Source of the DNA: JBNIDL01 sp050108195
GTDB lineage: Bacteria; Pseudomonadota; Gammaproteobacteria; Enterobacterales; Enterobacteriaceae
Assembly: GCA_050108195.1 (NCBI GenBank)
Contig: JBNIDL010000001.1
Span: forward strand, 124,001 to 188,000
Direction: 5' to 3'
DNA length: 64,000 bases
Shown here: piece after piece, positions 17,953 through 27,637 of the stretch
Position numbering within the stretch: the stretch's first letter is position 1
Layout: each line of letters starts with the position of its first letter
Program-made: the position numbers and the translations under genes
Notes under the pieces: model-generated
The model's database searches: none
Told to the model about the DNA's origin: nothing
What the model saw: the letters and a program-made list of their open reading frames with translations, nothing else

Positions 17953-19197
17953 ATGTTAAAAAAAATAAAAATTAGTGATCCACAAATTTGGAATGTATTA
18001 AAAAAAGAAAAATTACGTCAAGATAAATGTATTAACTTGATTGCTTCTGAAAATTATGCAAGTGAAGCTGTTATGCAAGCTCAAGGTTCTTTTTTAACGA
18101 ACAAATATGCTGAAGGTTATCCACATAAAAGATATTATGGAGGTTGTAAATATGTAGATGTGATAGAGCAAATTGCAATTGAAAGAGCTAAAATATTATT
18201 TAGAGCAAATTATGCGAATGTTCAACCACATTCTGGATCTCAAGCTAATTTTGCTATTTATAATGCTTTTCTTAACCCAGGTGACTGTATATTAAGTATG
18301 GATCTGTCTCACGGTGGTCATTTAACGCATGGTTCAAATGTAAATTTTTCAGGAAAACTTTTTAATGTTATTTCGTATGGTGTAAATGAAAATGGTGAAA
18401 TAAACTATGAACAAATTTATGAATTAGCTAAAATATATAATCCAAAAATGATAATAGCAGGATTTTCTTCATATTCAAGAATAGTAAATTGGAAAAAAAT
18501 AAGTCATATAGCTAATAGTGTTAAATCTTATTTTTTAGCAGATATTGCTCATGTAGCTGGATTAGTAGCTGCAGGAATTTATCCTAGTCCAATAAAATAT
18601 GCTGATTTTGTAACTGCCACTACACATAAAACATTAGGCGGGCCAAGAGGAGGGATTATACTATCTAAAAGTTCTAGTAAAAACATACATAAAAAAATAA
18701 ACTCTTCTGTATTTCCAGGAATTCAAGGAGGGCCTTTATTACATGTAATAGCCGCAAAAGCAATATCTTTTAAAGAAGCTATGAAAAAATCCTTTAAGGA
18801 TTATCAAAAAAAAGTTATATTGAATGCAAATATATTAGCTGATGTATTTATATCACGTAATTTTAAATTAACATCAAATGTAATTAACAATCATTTATTT
18901 GTAGTAAATTTAACAAATAGAAATATAACTGGAAAACAAGCAGAAGTTTTACTAAACAAAGCGAATATTGTAGTTAACAAAAACAGTGTACCAAATGATA
19001 ATTTACCTCCTTCAATATCATCTGGAATAAGAATAGGTACTGCATCTATAACTAAAAGAAAATTAAATAGAAATATTATAGTTAACATTGGAAATTGGAT
19101 CTGCGATATATTAGATAACGAAAAAGATCATAAAAATTTAAATATAATAAAAAAAAATGTAATTAATATATGCATAAATAATCCTATTTATTTTTAA
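17953..19197 (+). CDS. glyA: Serine hydroxymethyltransferase
   Basis: PLP enzyme that converts serine and tetrahydrofolate to glycine and 5,10-methylene-tetrahydrofolate, the main one-carbon source. The 414-residue product is nearly identical in length to E. coli GlyA (417). The PLP Lys is at 226 in TTTHKTLGGPRGG. LIASENYAS, YAEGYPHKRYYGG and QPHSGSQANF blocks are all present. It depends on B6 (pdxJ, pdxB in this window) and folate (folC in this window). Confidence 0.98.
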   Translation: MLKKIKISDPQIWNVLKKEKLRQDKCINLIASENYASEAVMQAQGSFLTNKYAEGYPHKRYYGGCKYVDVIEQIAIERAKILFRANYANVQPHSGSQANFAIYNAFLNPGDCILSMDLSHGGHLTHGSNVNFSGKLFNVISYGVNENGEINYEQIYELAKIYNPKMIIAGFSSYSRIVNWKKISHIANSVKSYFLADIAHVAGLVAAGIYPSPIKYADFVTATTHKTLGGPRGGIILSKSSSKNIHKKINSSVFPGIQGGPLLHVIAAKAISFKEAMKKSFKDYQKKVILNANILADVFISRNFKLTSNVINNHLFVVNLTNRNITGKQAEVLLNKANIVVNKNSVPNDNLPPSISSGIRIGTASITKRKLNRNIIVNIGNWICDILDNEKDHKNLNIIKKNVINICINNPIYF

Positions 19198-19217
19198 AAA
19201 TCATTAAATTTATAATT

Positions 19218-20276
19218 ATGTTTTCAAAAAAGTTAAATATTTTAAATGTAGAAAAAAAAAAATTAAATATTTTTTTATCTTCTATAAATGAAAAATCTTT
19301 TCGTTCTTCTCAAATAATGAAATGGATTTATCAAATATTTTTAAAAAACTTTGATAAAATGAGTAACTTACCTTTAAAATTAAGAGAAAATTTGAAAAAA
19401 TTTTTTTTTATTAAAACTCCAAAAGTACTTAAAAAATTAATTTCTTCTGACGGAACAATCAAGTTTTTGATGAAACTGGAAGACAATCAAATAATAGAAG
19501 CAGTTTATATACCAAAAAAAAAAAAATCTACATTATGTATATCATCTCAAGTTGGATGTATGGTCGGATGTAATTTTTGTTACACATCTGCTCAAGGATT
19601 CAACAGAAATCTTTATTTATATGAAATTATAGGTCAAGTATGGAACGTTTTTAAGATTTTAGGAAGAAATCTTATAAAAAATGTAGTATTTATGGGAATG
19701 GGAGAACCTTTATTCAATTTAAAAAATGTTGTTTCTTCAATAAAATTAATGATGGATAATAGTTGTTTTAATATTTCTAGAAAAAATATAATTGTATCAA
19801 CATCAGGAATAGTTCCAGCAATATATAAATTTTCAAATGAATTAAATATACCACTATCTGTATCTTTACATGCTCCTAATGATAATGTAAGAAATAAAAT
19901 AATGCCAATAAACAAAAAATATAATATTAGCAAATTATTAAGATCTCTTGAATATTATTTAAGTAAACCTAAAAACAAAAAATTATTAACTATTGAGTAT
20001 ATTATGATAAATAATTTAAATGATAAGAAGACACACGCATGTCAATTATTAAATATATTAAAAAAAATAAAATGTAAAGTTAATCTTATTCCTTTAAACA
20101 ATTTTCCAAAATTAAAATATAAATGCAGTAAAATCGTAAAAATAAGAAAGTTTTTTAAATTACTTGTAAAAAATAAAATTATTACTACTATAAGGAAACA
20201 AAGAGGTAATGATATTTATGCTTCTTGTGGCCAGTTAGCAGGAAAAATAAACAATAAATTAAAAAAAATACAATAA
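19218..20276 (+). CDS. rlmN: Dual-specificity 23S rRNA/tRNA adenine-C2 methyltransferase (radical SAM)
   Basis: RlmN methylates A2503 of 23S rRNA and A37 of some tRNAs. The 352-residue protein has the radical-SAM cluster Cys114-x3-Cys118-x2-Cys121 in VGCMVGCNFCYTSAQ and the MGMGEPL segment. Near the C-terminus is the methyl-carrying Cys in YASCGQLAG, as in E. coli RlmN (384 residues). It is followed by hisS after 16 bases; pilW, rodZ and ispG, which lie between them in E. coli, are absent. A run of 13 adenines at 19514-19526 encodes four Lys. Confidence 0.96.
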   Translation: MFSKKLNILNVEKKKLNIFLSSINEKSFRSSQIMKWIYQIFLKNFDKMSNLPLKLRENLKKFFFIKTPKVLKKLISSDGTIKFLMKLEDNQIIEAVYIPKKKKSTLCISSQVGCMVGCNFCYTSAQGFNRNLYLYEIIGQVWNVFKILGRNLIKNVVFMGMGEPLFNLKNVVSSIKLMMDNSCFNISRKNIIVSTSGIVPAIYKFSNELNIPLSVSLHAPNDNVRNKIMPINKKYNISKLLRSLEYYLSKPKNKKLLTIEYIMINNLNDKKTHACQLLNILKKIKCKVNLIPLNNFPKLKYKCSKIVKIRKFFKLLVKNKIITTIRKQRGNDIYASCGQLAGKINNKLKKIQ

Positions 20277-20292
20277 AAATTAATTAAAAAAA

Positions 20293-21594
20293 ATGAGAAT
20301 TTTTAAATCTATAAAAGGAATGCATGATATTTTAGATGAAGATATTATAATTTATAGAAAGATAGAAAATATTTTTAGAAATATAGTTTCTGGATATGGT
20401 TATAAAGAAATAAGAACTCCAATTTTAGAAAGAACTGAACTTTTCGAAAAGTCTATAGGAATTTCTACTGAAATATTATCTAAAGAAATGTACAGATTTA
20501 TAGATCATGGCGAAAAAGTATCTTTAAGACCAGAAGGTACCATGAGTTGTATAAGATTTTTGATAGAAAAAAAACTTTTAAGATTAAATAAAGAACAGAG
20601 ATTTTGGTATGTTGGCGCTATGTTTAGAAGAAATAAACCACAAAAAGGAAGATATAGACAATTTTATCAGATTGGCATTGAGCTTTTAGGTAATAGTTCT
20701 ATAGAAACAAATTTAGAAATTATATTAATGGTAGAAAGGTATTTTAAAAAATTAAATATTAATAAATATATTTTTTTAGAAATAAATTGTATAGGTTCTT
20801 TTGAAGATAGAGAGATATATAAAAAAAAATTATTAAATTTTTTAATTAAAAATAAAAAAAAATTTAATAAATTAGAAATAAATTCTTTTACAAAAAATCC
20901 TTTAAGACTATTAGATAGTAAAAATTCAAAAATTCAAGAAAAAATAAAAAAAGCACCAAATATAAAGGAATATATAAGTAAAAAATCTTTTTTTATATTT
21001 AATTATATTTGCAGAAAATTAAAAGATATGAAAATTTTATATAAAATTAACAGAAGACTAGTTAGAGGTATAGATTATTATGACAATTTTGTTTTTGAAT
21101 GGAAAACAAAAATGTTAGGCTCCCAATGTTCTGTTGGTGGTGGTGGAAGATATGACTTTTTAATAAAAAAATTAAATAATAATTTCGTACCAGCAATTGG
21201 ATTCGCTTTAGGAGTAGACAGATTGGCGCTTCTTATAAAAAAATTAAATTATAGTTTTTACATAAATAATAATAAATTGGATATATATTTTATATCTTTG
21301 TTTAAGGAAATAAATATTTTATCTTTGAAAATTTCTGAAGAAATAAGAAACAAATTTCCAAATATTAAATTAATAATCGATTATAGTAACAGAAAGCTAA
21401 AAAAAACCATAAAAAAAGCACTTAAACTAAATTCAAAGTTAGTTTTAATACTTGGGAAAAAAGAGTTAATAAAAAAAACAATAATTATTAAATTTTTAGA
21501 TAAAAATAAACAAATAGCTATATATCAAAAAGACTTAATTTTAAAATTATCTAATTTTTTAAAAAAAAATGAAAATAGTTTCAATAATAGGTAG
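20293..21594 (+). CDS. hisS: Histidyl-tRNA synthetase
   Basis: Class II synthetase that charges tRNA-His. The 433 residues are close to the E. coli enzyme (424). The start KSIKGMHDI is typical. Motif 2 appears as FRRNKPQKGRYRQFYQIG, the histidine-specific HisA box as LVRGIDYYD, and motif 3 as AIGFALGVDRLAL. The C-terminal anticodon domain is Lys/Asn-rich. The TAG stop lies 26 bases inside the der gene, in a different frame. Confidence 0.97.
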   Translation: MRIFKSIKGMHDILDEDIIIYRKIENIFRNIVSGYGYKEIRTPILERTELFEKSIGISTEILSKEMYRFIDHGEKVSLRPEGTMSCIRFLIEKKLLRLNKEQRFWYVGAMFRRNKPQKGRYRQFYQIGIELLGNSSIETNLEIILMVERYFKKLNINKYIFLEINCIGSFEDREIYKKKLLNFLIKNKKKFNKLEINSFTKNPLRLLDSKNSKIQEKIKKAPNIKEYISKKSFFIFNYICRKLKDMKILYKINRRLVRGIDYYDNFVFEWKTKMLGSQCSVGGGGRYDFLIKKLNNNFVPAIGFALGVDRLALLIKKLNYSFYINNNKLDIYFISLFKEINILSLKISEEIRNKFPNIKLIIDYSNRKLKKTIKKALKLNSKLVLILGKKELIKKTIIIKFLDKNKQIAIYQKDLILKLSNFLKKNENSFNNR

Positions 21595-22855
21595 AGAAAA
21601 TGTAGGTAAATCTACTATTTTCAACAAAATAACTGCTGGTAATAACTCAATAACAAGTAAAATATCTGGAACGACATCTGACATCAAATATATGGAAGTT
21701 AAAATAAAAAACTTTTATTTCTTAATTGCCGATACATTTGGAATAAAATGTTCTAATCCAGTTAAATGTAAATGTAAAAAAATTTTACATTTAAAAAAAT
21801 TAATAAAATTATCTGAAATAATATTATTTGTTTTAGATGTAAAAGCAGGCCTACTTAAATTAGATCAAGAAATTTTTTATTTTATAAAAAAAAATAATAA
21901 AAACATTTTGTTAGTTATAAACAAAATAGATTCTATTAAAAATTTAGATTTATTTGAATTTTATTCTTTTGGAATAAATAATTTATTTCCAATATCTTCA
22001 GAATTTAATATAGGAATTGACAAATTAATAAATTTTTTTAAAAATAAATTAAATATTAAAAAAAAAAAATTATTTTTAGAAAGAGATGAAAAAGATATCA
22101 TAAAAATATCTGTAGTAGGATATGTAAACTCTGGAAAATCTACTTTAGTTAATAATATTTTAGGAGAAGAGAGAGTTTTAACTAATAAAAGACCTAATAC
22201 CACCCATGATAGTATTTATACACCATTCAAATATTTAAATCAAAGATATATAATTATAGATACTGCAGGAATATGTAAGAAAAAAAGAAAAGATTTTTTA
22301 TATAAAAAATACCTTAAAGAAACTATTTTTTCTATAAATTTTTCTGATGTCGTACTGATAGTGTTAGATGCTAGTAAAAATCTTTCTAAAAAAGAATTAT
22401 TAATAATTAAATATGTTTTAAAGAAGAATAAAATAGTATTAATTTTAGTTAATAAAATAGACCTTATAAATAAAAAAGATCATTCTAATTTTAAAAATTA
22501 TATTAAATTTAAATTAAAATTTTTAAAAATTAAGTATTTATATTTTATATCTGCGATTAGTTCAAACAAATTAACTAAAATATTAAAAGTTGCAAAAAAA
22601 ATTTATTCTTCCATAAATTTATGTTTTGACAATTTAAAAAGTATACTAAATTTATCTTTAAAAAAAACAATTTATAAAAATGTCGTTAAAATAAAATTTA
22701 TAAAATTAAAAAAGAAAGTTCCTTTAGTTATTAAAATATATGGAAAGAATGTAAGTTCTATTAATAAATCAAATATTAAATTTATTTGCAGATTCATAAG
22801 AAGAAAATTAATATTATATAATTTTCCAATAAAAATAAAATTATTTGAATACTAA
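21569..22855 (+). CDS. der: Ribosome-biogenesis double GTPase Der (EngA)
   Basis: Der carries two tandem GTPase domains and helps mature the 50S subunit. In the 428-residue product (490 in E. coli) the first P-loop is GRENVGKST at residues 8-16, with DTFG (G3) and NKID (G4). The second is GYVNSGKST near residues 184-192, with DTAG and NKID. A C-terminal KH-like domain follows. The shortening is mostly in the linker between the G domains and the C-terminal tail. The start lies inside hisS (26-base overlap), chosen because the P-loop then sits at the normal distance. bamB, its neighbour in E. coli, is missing. Confidence 0.95.
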   Translation: MKIVSIIGRENVGKSTIFNKITAGNNSITSKISGTTSDIKYMEVKIKNFYFLIADTFGIKCSNPVKCKCKKILHLKKLIKLSEIILFVLDVKAGLLKLDQEIFYFIKKNNKNILLVINKIDSIKNLDLFEFYSFGINNLFPISSEFNIGIDKLINFFKNKLNIKKKKLFLERDEKDIIKISVVGYVNSGKSTLVNNILGEERVLTNKRPNTTHDSIYTPFKYLNQRYIIIDTAGICKKKRKDFLYKKYLKETIFSINFSDVVLIVLDASKNLSKKELLIIKYVLKKNKIVLILVNKIDLINKKDHSNFKNYIKFKLKFLKIKYLYFISAISSNKLTKILKVAKKIYSSINLCFDNLKSILNLSLKKTIYKNVVKIKFIKLKKKVPLVIKIYGKNVSSINKSNIKFICRFIRRKLILYNFPIKIKLFEY

Positions 22856-22938
22856 GATAAATTAAATGGAAGAAAGTATGTTTTTTTTATCTTTTAATTA
22901 TTTACTTATTTAAATTGAATTAATTATTTTATAATTAT

Positions 22939-24393
22939 ATGAAAAATTTTATAAAAGAAGGACTAACTTTTGATGATGTTCTTATAGAACCTAGATATTC
23001 TAACATTTTACCTAAGAATGTAAATTTAAAATCAAAATTGACAAAAAATATAAATATTAATATACCTATTTTATCCTCTGCTATGGACACCGTAACAGAA
23101 TCAAAAATGGCTACTGCTTTAGCTAAAGAAGGTGGAATAGGGTTTATACATAAAAATATGAGTATTGAAAATCAAGTTAAAGAAGTATGTAAAGTAAAAA
23201 AAAATAGTAAATATGTAATAAAAAATATAATATGCGTCAATCCGTATACGAGTTTATTGGAAGCTAAACAGGCCATAATAAAAAATAATTCACTTGGCTG
23301 CCCAGTAATTGACAAAAATAACAATTTAGTAGGAATAATAACTAACAGGGACATAAGAAGTTGTAATGACTTTAAAAGTAACATTGTAAAATCGGTAATG
23401 ACTCAGAAAAATAATCTTATAACAATTAAAGAAGTAAAAGAAAAAAAATTTTTGCTAAATATATTTAAGTTGTATTGCATAAAGCAAATAATTTTGATAG
23501 ATGAAAAATTTAGTTTTATAGGTTTAATAACAAAAAAAAGTATTGAAAAAATTGATAAAATTAGTTCTGAATGTATTGACAAAAAAGGAAAACTAAGAAT
23601 AGGAGCAGCCGTTGGGGTAACTAATTTTATAGAAAGAGTTGATGAATTAGTAAAAGCTGAAATAGATATTATACTAATAGATGCTTCTCATGGACATTCA
23701 AGAAATGTTATAAATTGCATAAAAAAAATAAGATTAAAATACGATAGTTTACAAATTATAGGAGGAAATATAGCTACTAAAGAGGCTGCAATTGATTTAA
23801 GAAAGGCAGGTGTCAATGCTGTAAAAGTTGGTATAGGTTGTGGTTCAATTTGCATAACAAGAATTGTTACAGGTGTCGGTGTACCACAAATTAGTGCAAT
23901 ATTTAACGTAGCAAAAGCTTTAAATAAAAGTGATATACCAATAATTGCAGATGGAGGTATAAGATTTTCCGGTGATATTGCAAAAGCTCTTTCCGCAGGA
24001 GCAAGTTGTGTCATGGTTGGATCCATGTTTGCTGGTACTAAAGAATCTCCAGGAAAGTTGATAAAATATAAAAATAAATTGTTTAAATCTTATAGAGGAA
24101 TGGGATCAGAAGGAGCTATGCTAAAGGGTTCTTATGACAGATATTTTCAAGAGTTTAACAAAATAAATAAATTTGTCCCTGAAGGCGTTGAAGGCATAGT
24201 TCCTTATAAGGGAAAACTTAAGGACATTATATATCAACAAACAGGCGGATTAAGATCTTGTATGGGGTTAATTGGATGTAAAAACATAAAAGAGTTACAT
24301 AAAAAAGCAAAATTTATTAAAATTAGCAATGCAAGTATAAAAGAAAATCATACTTACAATATTATTGTAACAAAAAAAACTACTAATTATTAA
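22939..24393 (+). CDS. guaB: Inosine-5'-monophosphate dehydrogenase
   Basis: Oxidises IMP to XMP with NAD+, the first step to GMP. The 484-residue protein (488 in E. coli) keeps the catalytic barrel, including LTFDDVLIEPRYS, SSAMDTVTE, GCGSICITRIVTG with the catalytic Cys, and GGLRSCMGLIG. The CBS pair is inserted at about residues 93-205, so the regulatory module is retained. In the catalytic loop Cys replaces the Pro of the usual GPGSIC. guaA follows after 46 bases, as in E. coli. Confidence 0.98.
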   Translation: MKNFIKEGLTFDDVLIEPRYSNILPKNVNLKSKLTKNININIPILSSAMDTVTESKMATALAKEGGIGFIHKNMSIENQVKEVCKVKKNSKYVIKNIICVNPYTSLLEAKQAIIKNNSLGCPVIDKNNNLVGIITNRDIRSCNDFKSNIVKSVMTQKNNLITIKEVKEKKFLLNIFKLYCIKQIILIDEKFSFIGLITKKSIEKIDKISSECIDKKGKLRIGAAVGVTNFIERVDELVKAEIDIILIDASHGHSRNVINCIKKIRLKYDSLQIIGGNIATKEAAIDLRKAGVNAVKVGIGCGSICITRIVTGVGVPQISAIFNVAKALNKSDIPIIADGGIRFSGDIAKALSAGASCVMVGSMFAGTKESPGKLIKYKNKLFKSYRGMGSEGAMLKGSYDRYFQEFNKINKFVPEGVEGIVPYKGKLKDIIYQQTGGLRSCMGLIGCKNIKELHKKAKFIKISNASIKENHTYNIIVTKKTTNY

Positions 24394-24439
24394 ATTTGTT
24401 TTTTTTGATAAATTTAAAAAATAATAATAAAATTAAAAA

Positions 24440-26014
24440 ATGAAAAAAAATTTTGAACACAAGATAATTATTATAGATTTTGGTTCACAATATACACAAC
24501 TTATTGCTAGAAGGGTAAGAGAAATCGGAGTTTATTGTGAAGTAATTTATTGGAACACTGTTAATATTGTTAATATTTTTAGTGTTAGTAAACCAAAAGG
24601 AGTTATATTGTCTGGAGGACCTAACAGTGTTACAAAAAAAAATAGCCCTAAAATACCAGAGTTTATTTTTTGTTATGATATACCTGTTCTTGGTATATGT
24701 TATGGAATGCAAGCAATGATTTATCAATTAGGAGGAAAAGTAAAAAAGTCTAGAAAAAGAGAGTTTGGTTTCACTAAAGTTAAAATAATAAAAAAAAATA
24801 AATTAACTAAAAACATATATGATTACATAAACTCCAAGAAAGAACATATTCTTAACGTTTGGTCAAGTCATACAGATGTGGTATGTAAACTACCTGAAGG
24901 ATTTTTAAATGTAGCTATAACAAAATCTTGTACTTCTATAGTAGTTAACGATAAAAGAAAATTATATGGCCTTCAGTTCCATCCTGAAGTCACTCAGACA
25001 AAACAAGGTAAAAATATAATAAAAAGATTTGTTATAGGTATATGTAAATGCAAAAATGATTGGATTACTAGTAATATTATAGATAAAAAAATTGAGTATA
25101 TAAGAAAAAAAATAAAAAATGAAAGAGTAATATTAGGTTTTTCTGGAGGAATTGATTCTCTAGTAAGCGCTATTTTATTAAAAAAAGCTGTAAATAAACA
25201 ACTAATATGTATATTTTTAGATAATGGTTTTTTAGATTCTAAAGAATATAAAAAAAATATAAAATATTTAAATAAAAAATTTAATTTAAAGGTTATATAT
25301 GTTAGTTCAAAAAAAATTTTCTTTTCAGCAATATCAGGAATTTCAAATCCGGAAAAAAAAAGGAAAGTAGTAGGAAAAACTTTTATAAAAATTTTTAGAA
25401 AATATTCTAAATATTACAAAGCAAAGTTCTTTGCGCAAGGAACAGTTTACTCAGATGTAATAGAATCTAAAAAAAATAAATCCAGCAATATTAAATATAT
25501 AAAATCTCATCATAATGTAGGGGGCTTGCCTAAAAGAATAAAATTAAATATATTAGAACCTTTAAAAGATTTATTTAAAGATGAAGTTAAAAAAATAGGA
25601 ATTAAATTAGGTATTTCAGGAGAAATATTGAATAAATATCCTTTTCCTGGACCTGGGTTTTGTATAAGAATAATTGGAAAAGTTAAAAAAAAATATTGCA
25701 AAATATTATGTAAATCAGACAAAATATTTGTACAAGAACTGAAAAAAGCTAATATATATAATAAAATAAGTCAAGCTTTTACAATATTTGTCCCTATAAA
25801 ATCTGTAAGTATATTAGGAGATTGTAGAAAATATAGTTGGATAATAGTTCTTAGGGCTGTTAAAACAACTGATTTTATGACAGCTAAATGGGTTTATATA
25901 CCACATAAAATTTTAGAAAAAATATCTTGTAGGATGATAAATGAAATAGATAATATTTCAAGAGTTGTATATGATATTTCTGGTAAACCTCCGTCAACTA
26001 TAGAGTGGGAATAA
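24440..26014 (+). CDS. guaA: GMP synthase (glutamine-hydrolysing)
   Basis: Converts XMP to GMP using ATP and glutamine. The 524 residues match E. coli (525). The N-terminal class I amidotransferase domain has the nucleophile in GICYGMQAM (about residue 86) and the His/Glu pair in LQFHPEV. The ATP pyrophosphatase domain has the P-loop GFSGGIDSL, where most enzymes read LSGGVDS. The dimerisation domain ends with PSTIEWE. It is 7 bases from the next gene, so the downstream aldo/keto reductase is probably read from the same mRNA. Confidence 0.98.
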   Translation: MKKNFEHKIIIIDFGSQYTQLIARRVREIGVYCEVIYWNTVNIVNIFSVSKPKGVILSGGPNSVTKKNSPKIPEFIFCYDIPVLGICYGMQAMIYQLGGKVKKSRKREFGFTKVKIIKKNKLTKNIYDYINSKKEHILNVWSSHTDVVCKLPEGFLNVAITKSCTSIVVNDKRKLYGLQFHPEVTQTKQGKNIIKRFVIGICKCKNDWITSNIIDKKIEYIRKKIKNERVILGFSGGIDSLVSAILLKKAVNKQLICIFLDNGFLDSKEYKKNIKYLNKKFNLKVIYVSSKKIFFSAISGISNPEKKRKVVGKTFIKIFRKYSKYYKAKFFAQGTVYSDVIESKKNKSSNIKYIKSHHNVGGLPKRIKLNILEPLKDLFKDEVKKIGIKLGISGEILNKYPFPGPGFCIRIIGKVKKKYCKILCKSDKIFVQELKKANIYNKISQAFTIFVPIKSVSILGDCRKYSWIIVLRAVKTTDFMTAKWVYIPHKILEKISCRMINEIDNISRVVYDISGKPPSTIEWE

Positions 26015-26021
26015 ATTTGTT

Positions 26022-26990
26022 ATGAAAAAATTATATGTAGGTAAAACAGATATTTATATTCCAAAAATTATATTTGGAGGAAATGTTTTAGGTTGGACTG
26101 TTAATGAAAAAAACGCATTTAAAATTTTAGATATTTTTTATAGAAATGGATTTAATTGTATAGATACAGCCGATATTTATCCTTATTGGATAAATAGAAA
26201 AGGAGGTTTATCTGAAAAGATTGTAGGAAATTGGATAAAAAAAAAAAAAATTAAAAGAGACAGTGTTATTATAGTTACAAAAGTAGGAAAAACTCTTCCT
26301 GATACAAAAATTGTTAATTTATCTTATAAATATATTATGCAATCTATAGATATGTCTTTAAAAAGATTGAAAACAGATTATGTAGATATATATTTGTCGC
26401 ATGCAGAAGACAAAAATACAAATTTAGAAGAAACATTATATACTTTTGATAAATTAAAAAATTTAGGAAAAATTAGAGTAATAGGTGCGTCCAATTATAC
26501 ATACAAAAGCTTATTAAAGTCTTTTAAAGTTAGTAAAGAAAATAATTTTGTAAGATATGAATTAATTCAACCTGAATTTAATTTTTTGTATAGAAAATAT
26601 TTTGATAATTATTTAAAAAAAATAGTTAAAAAATTCAAAATAAGTGTAATTAGTTATCGTTCTTTAGGCGAAGGTTTTTTTAGTGGAAAATATAGAAATG
26701 TATGTGATGCAAATAAAAGTGTAAGAGGTAAAAATATTATTAAAAACTATTTAAATGAAAGGGGATTAAAAATATTAGATGTTCTAGATGAAATTAGTAA
26801 AAAATATAATTCAACATTGTCTCAAATAACCATATCTTGGTTAATAAAATATAAATATATTACTTCTCCAATTGTTAGTGTAACTTCTAAAAAACAAGCT
26901 ATAGATATAATTAATTCGGAAAAAATAAATCTAGATAAAAAAGATCATAAAGTTATTGATAACATAAGTAAGTATTTAAATATAACTTAG
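26022..26990 (+). CDS. Aldo/keto reductase of unknown substrate
   Basis: The 322-residue protein is a full-length NADPH-dependent aldo/keto reductase barrel. The catalytic tetrad is visible: Asp48 and Tyr53 in CIDTADIY, Lys87 in IIVTKVGK, and His127 in DIYLSHAED. The GKIRVIGASNYT strand and the ISWLIKYKYITSPIVSVTS nucleotide-binding region follow. It resembles the E. coli YajO/YdjG/Tas group in general form. I cannot assign a substrate. The gene sits 7 bases after guaA and 9 before upp, a site where E. coli has no such gene. A 14-A tract lies at 26237-26250. Tight spacing and intact catalytic residues argue that it is functional. Confidence 0.85.
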   Translation: MKKLYVGKTDIYIPKIIFGGNVLGWTVNEKNAFKILDIFYRNGFNCIDTADIYPYWINRKGGLSEKIVGNWIKKKKIKRDSVIIVTKVGKTLPDTKIVNLSYKYIMQSIDMSLKRLKTDYVDIYLSHAEDKNTNLEETLYTFDKLKNLGKIRVIGASNYTYKSLLKSFKVSKENNFVRYELIQPEFNFLYRKYFDNYLKKIVKKFKISVISYRSLGEGFFSGKYRNVCDANKSVRGKNIIKNYLNERGLKILDVLDEISKKYNSTLSQITISWLIKYKYITSPIVSVTSKKQAIDIINSEKINLDKKDHKVIDNISKYLNIT

Positions 26991-26999
26991 TTTTTTATT

Positions 27000-27626
27000 A
27001 TGAAAATTATTGAAGTTAAACATCCATTAATACAACACAAATTAGGGTTAATGAGGGATATAAACATTGAAAACAAAATTTTTAGAGAATTGTCTGAAGA
27101 TATAAGTAGTTTATTAACATATATAGCTAGTTCTAATATAAAAACAGATAATATTGTTATAAATAATTGGTGCGGAACATTGAAAGTTAAACATATAGAA
27201 GAAGAAAAAATTACCATAGTTCCGATTCTTAGGGCTGGCTTAGGAATGATGAATGGAGCTTTAAAATGTTTTCCAAATGCTAAAGTTGGAATGGTAGGAA
27301 TTTACAGAAATGAAAAAACTTTGTTGCCAGTATCTTATTTTAAGAAATTAGTTTCTTGCATTAATAACCAGATAGCTATAGTAGTAGACCCTATGCTTGC
27401 TACAGGAGGTTCTATTGTTTCAACAGTAAATTTGCTTAAAAAACTTGGTTATAAAATTATAAAAATATTAGTTTTAGTAGCATCACCTCAAGGTATAAAT
27501 TTTTTAAAAAAAAAACATTCAGATGTAGAACTTTATACCGCATCTATAGATTTAGGTTTAAATAAAAAAGGATATATAATTCCTGGATTAGGAGATGCTG
27601 GTGATAAAATGTTTGGAAAAAAATAA
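27000..27626 (+). CDS. upp: Uracil phosphoribosyltransferase
   Basis: Salvages uracil to UMP using phosphoribosyl pyrophosphate. Its 208 residues equal the E. coli enzyme, and the sequence is collinear with it: VEVKHPLIQHKLGLMRD at the start, VPILRAGLGM, the PRPP loop VDPMLATGGS, and the uracil-recognition end YIIPGLGDAGDKMFG. Keeping this gene suggests that uracil is available from the host or from RNA turnover. dapA follows after 11 bases. Confidence 0.99.
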   Translation: MKIIEVKHPLIQHKLGLMRDINIENKIFRELSEDISSLLTYIASSNIKTDNIVINNWCGTLKVKHIEEEKITIVPILRAGLGMMNGALKCFPNAKVGMVGIYRNEKTLLPVSYFKKLVSCINNQIAIVVDPMLATGGSIVSTVNLLKKLGYKIIKILVLVASPQGINFLKKKHSDVELYTASIDLGLNKKGYIIPGLGDAGDKMFGKK

Positions 27627-27637
27627 GTTATAAAAAT

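Noticed and set aside
22856..22938. Riboswitch or attenuator before guaB
   Set aside because: Only 83 A/T-rich bases with one weak complementary pair (AAGATAAA/TTTATCTT); no conserved aptamer core is visible.
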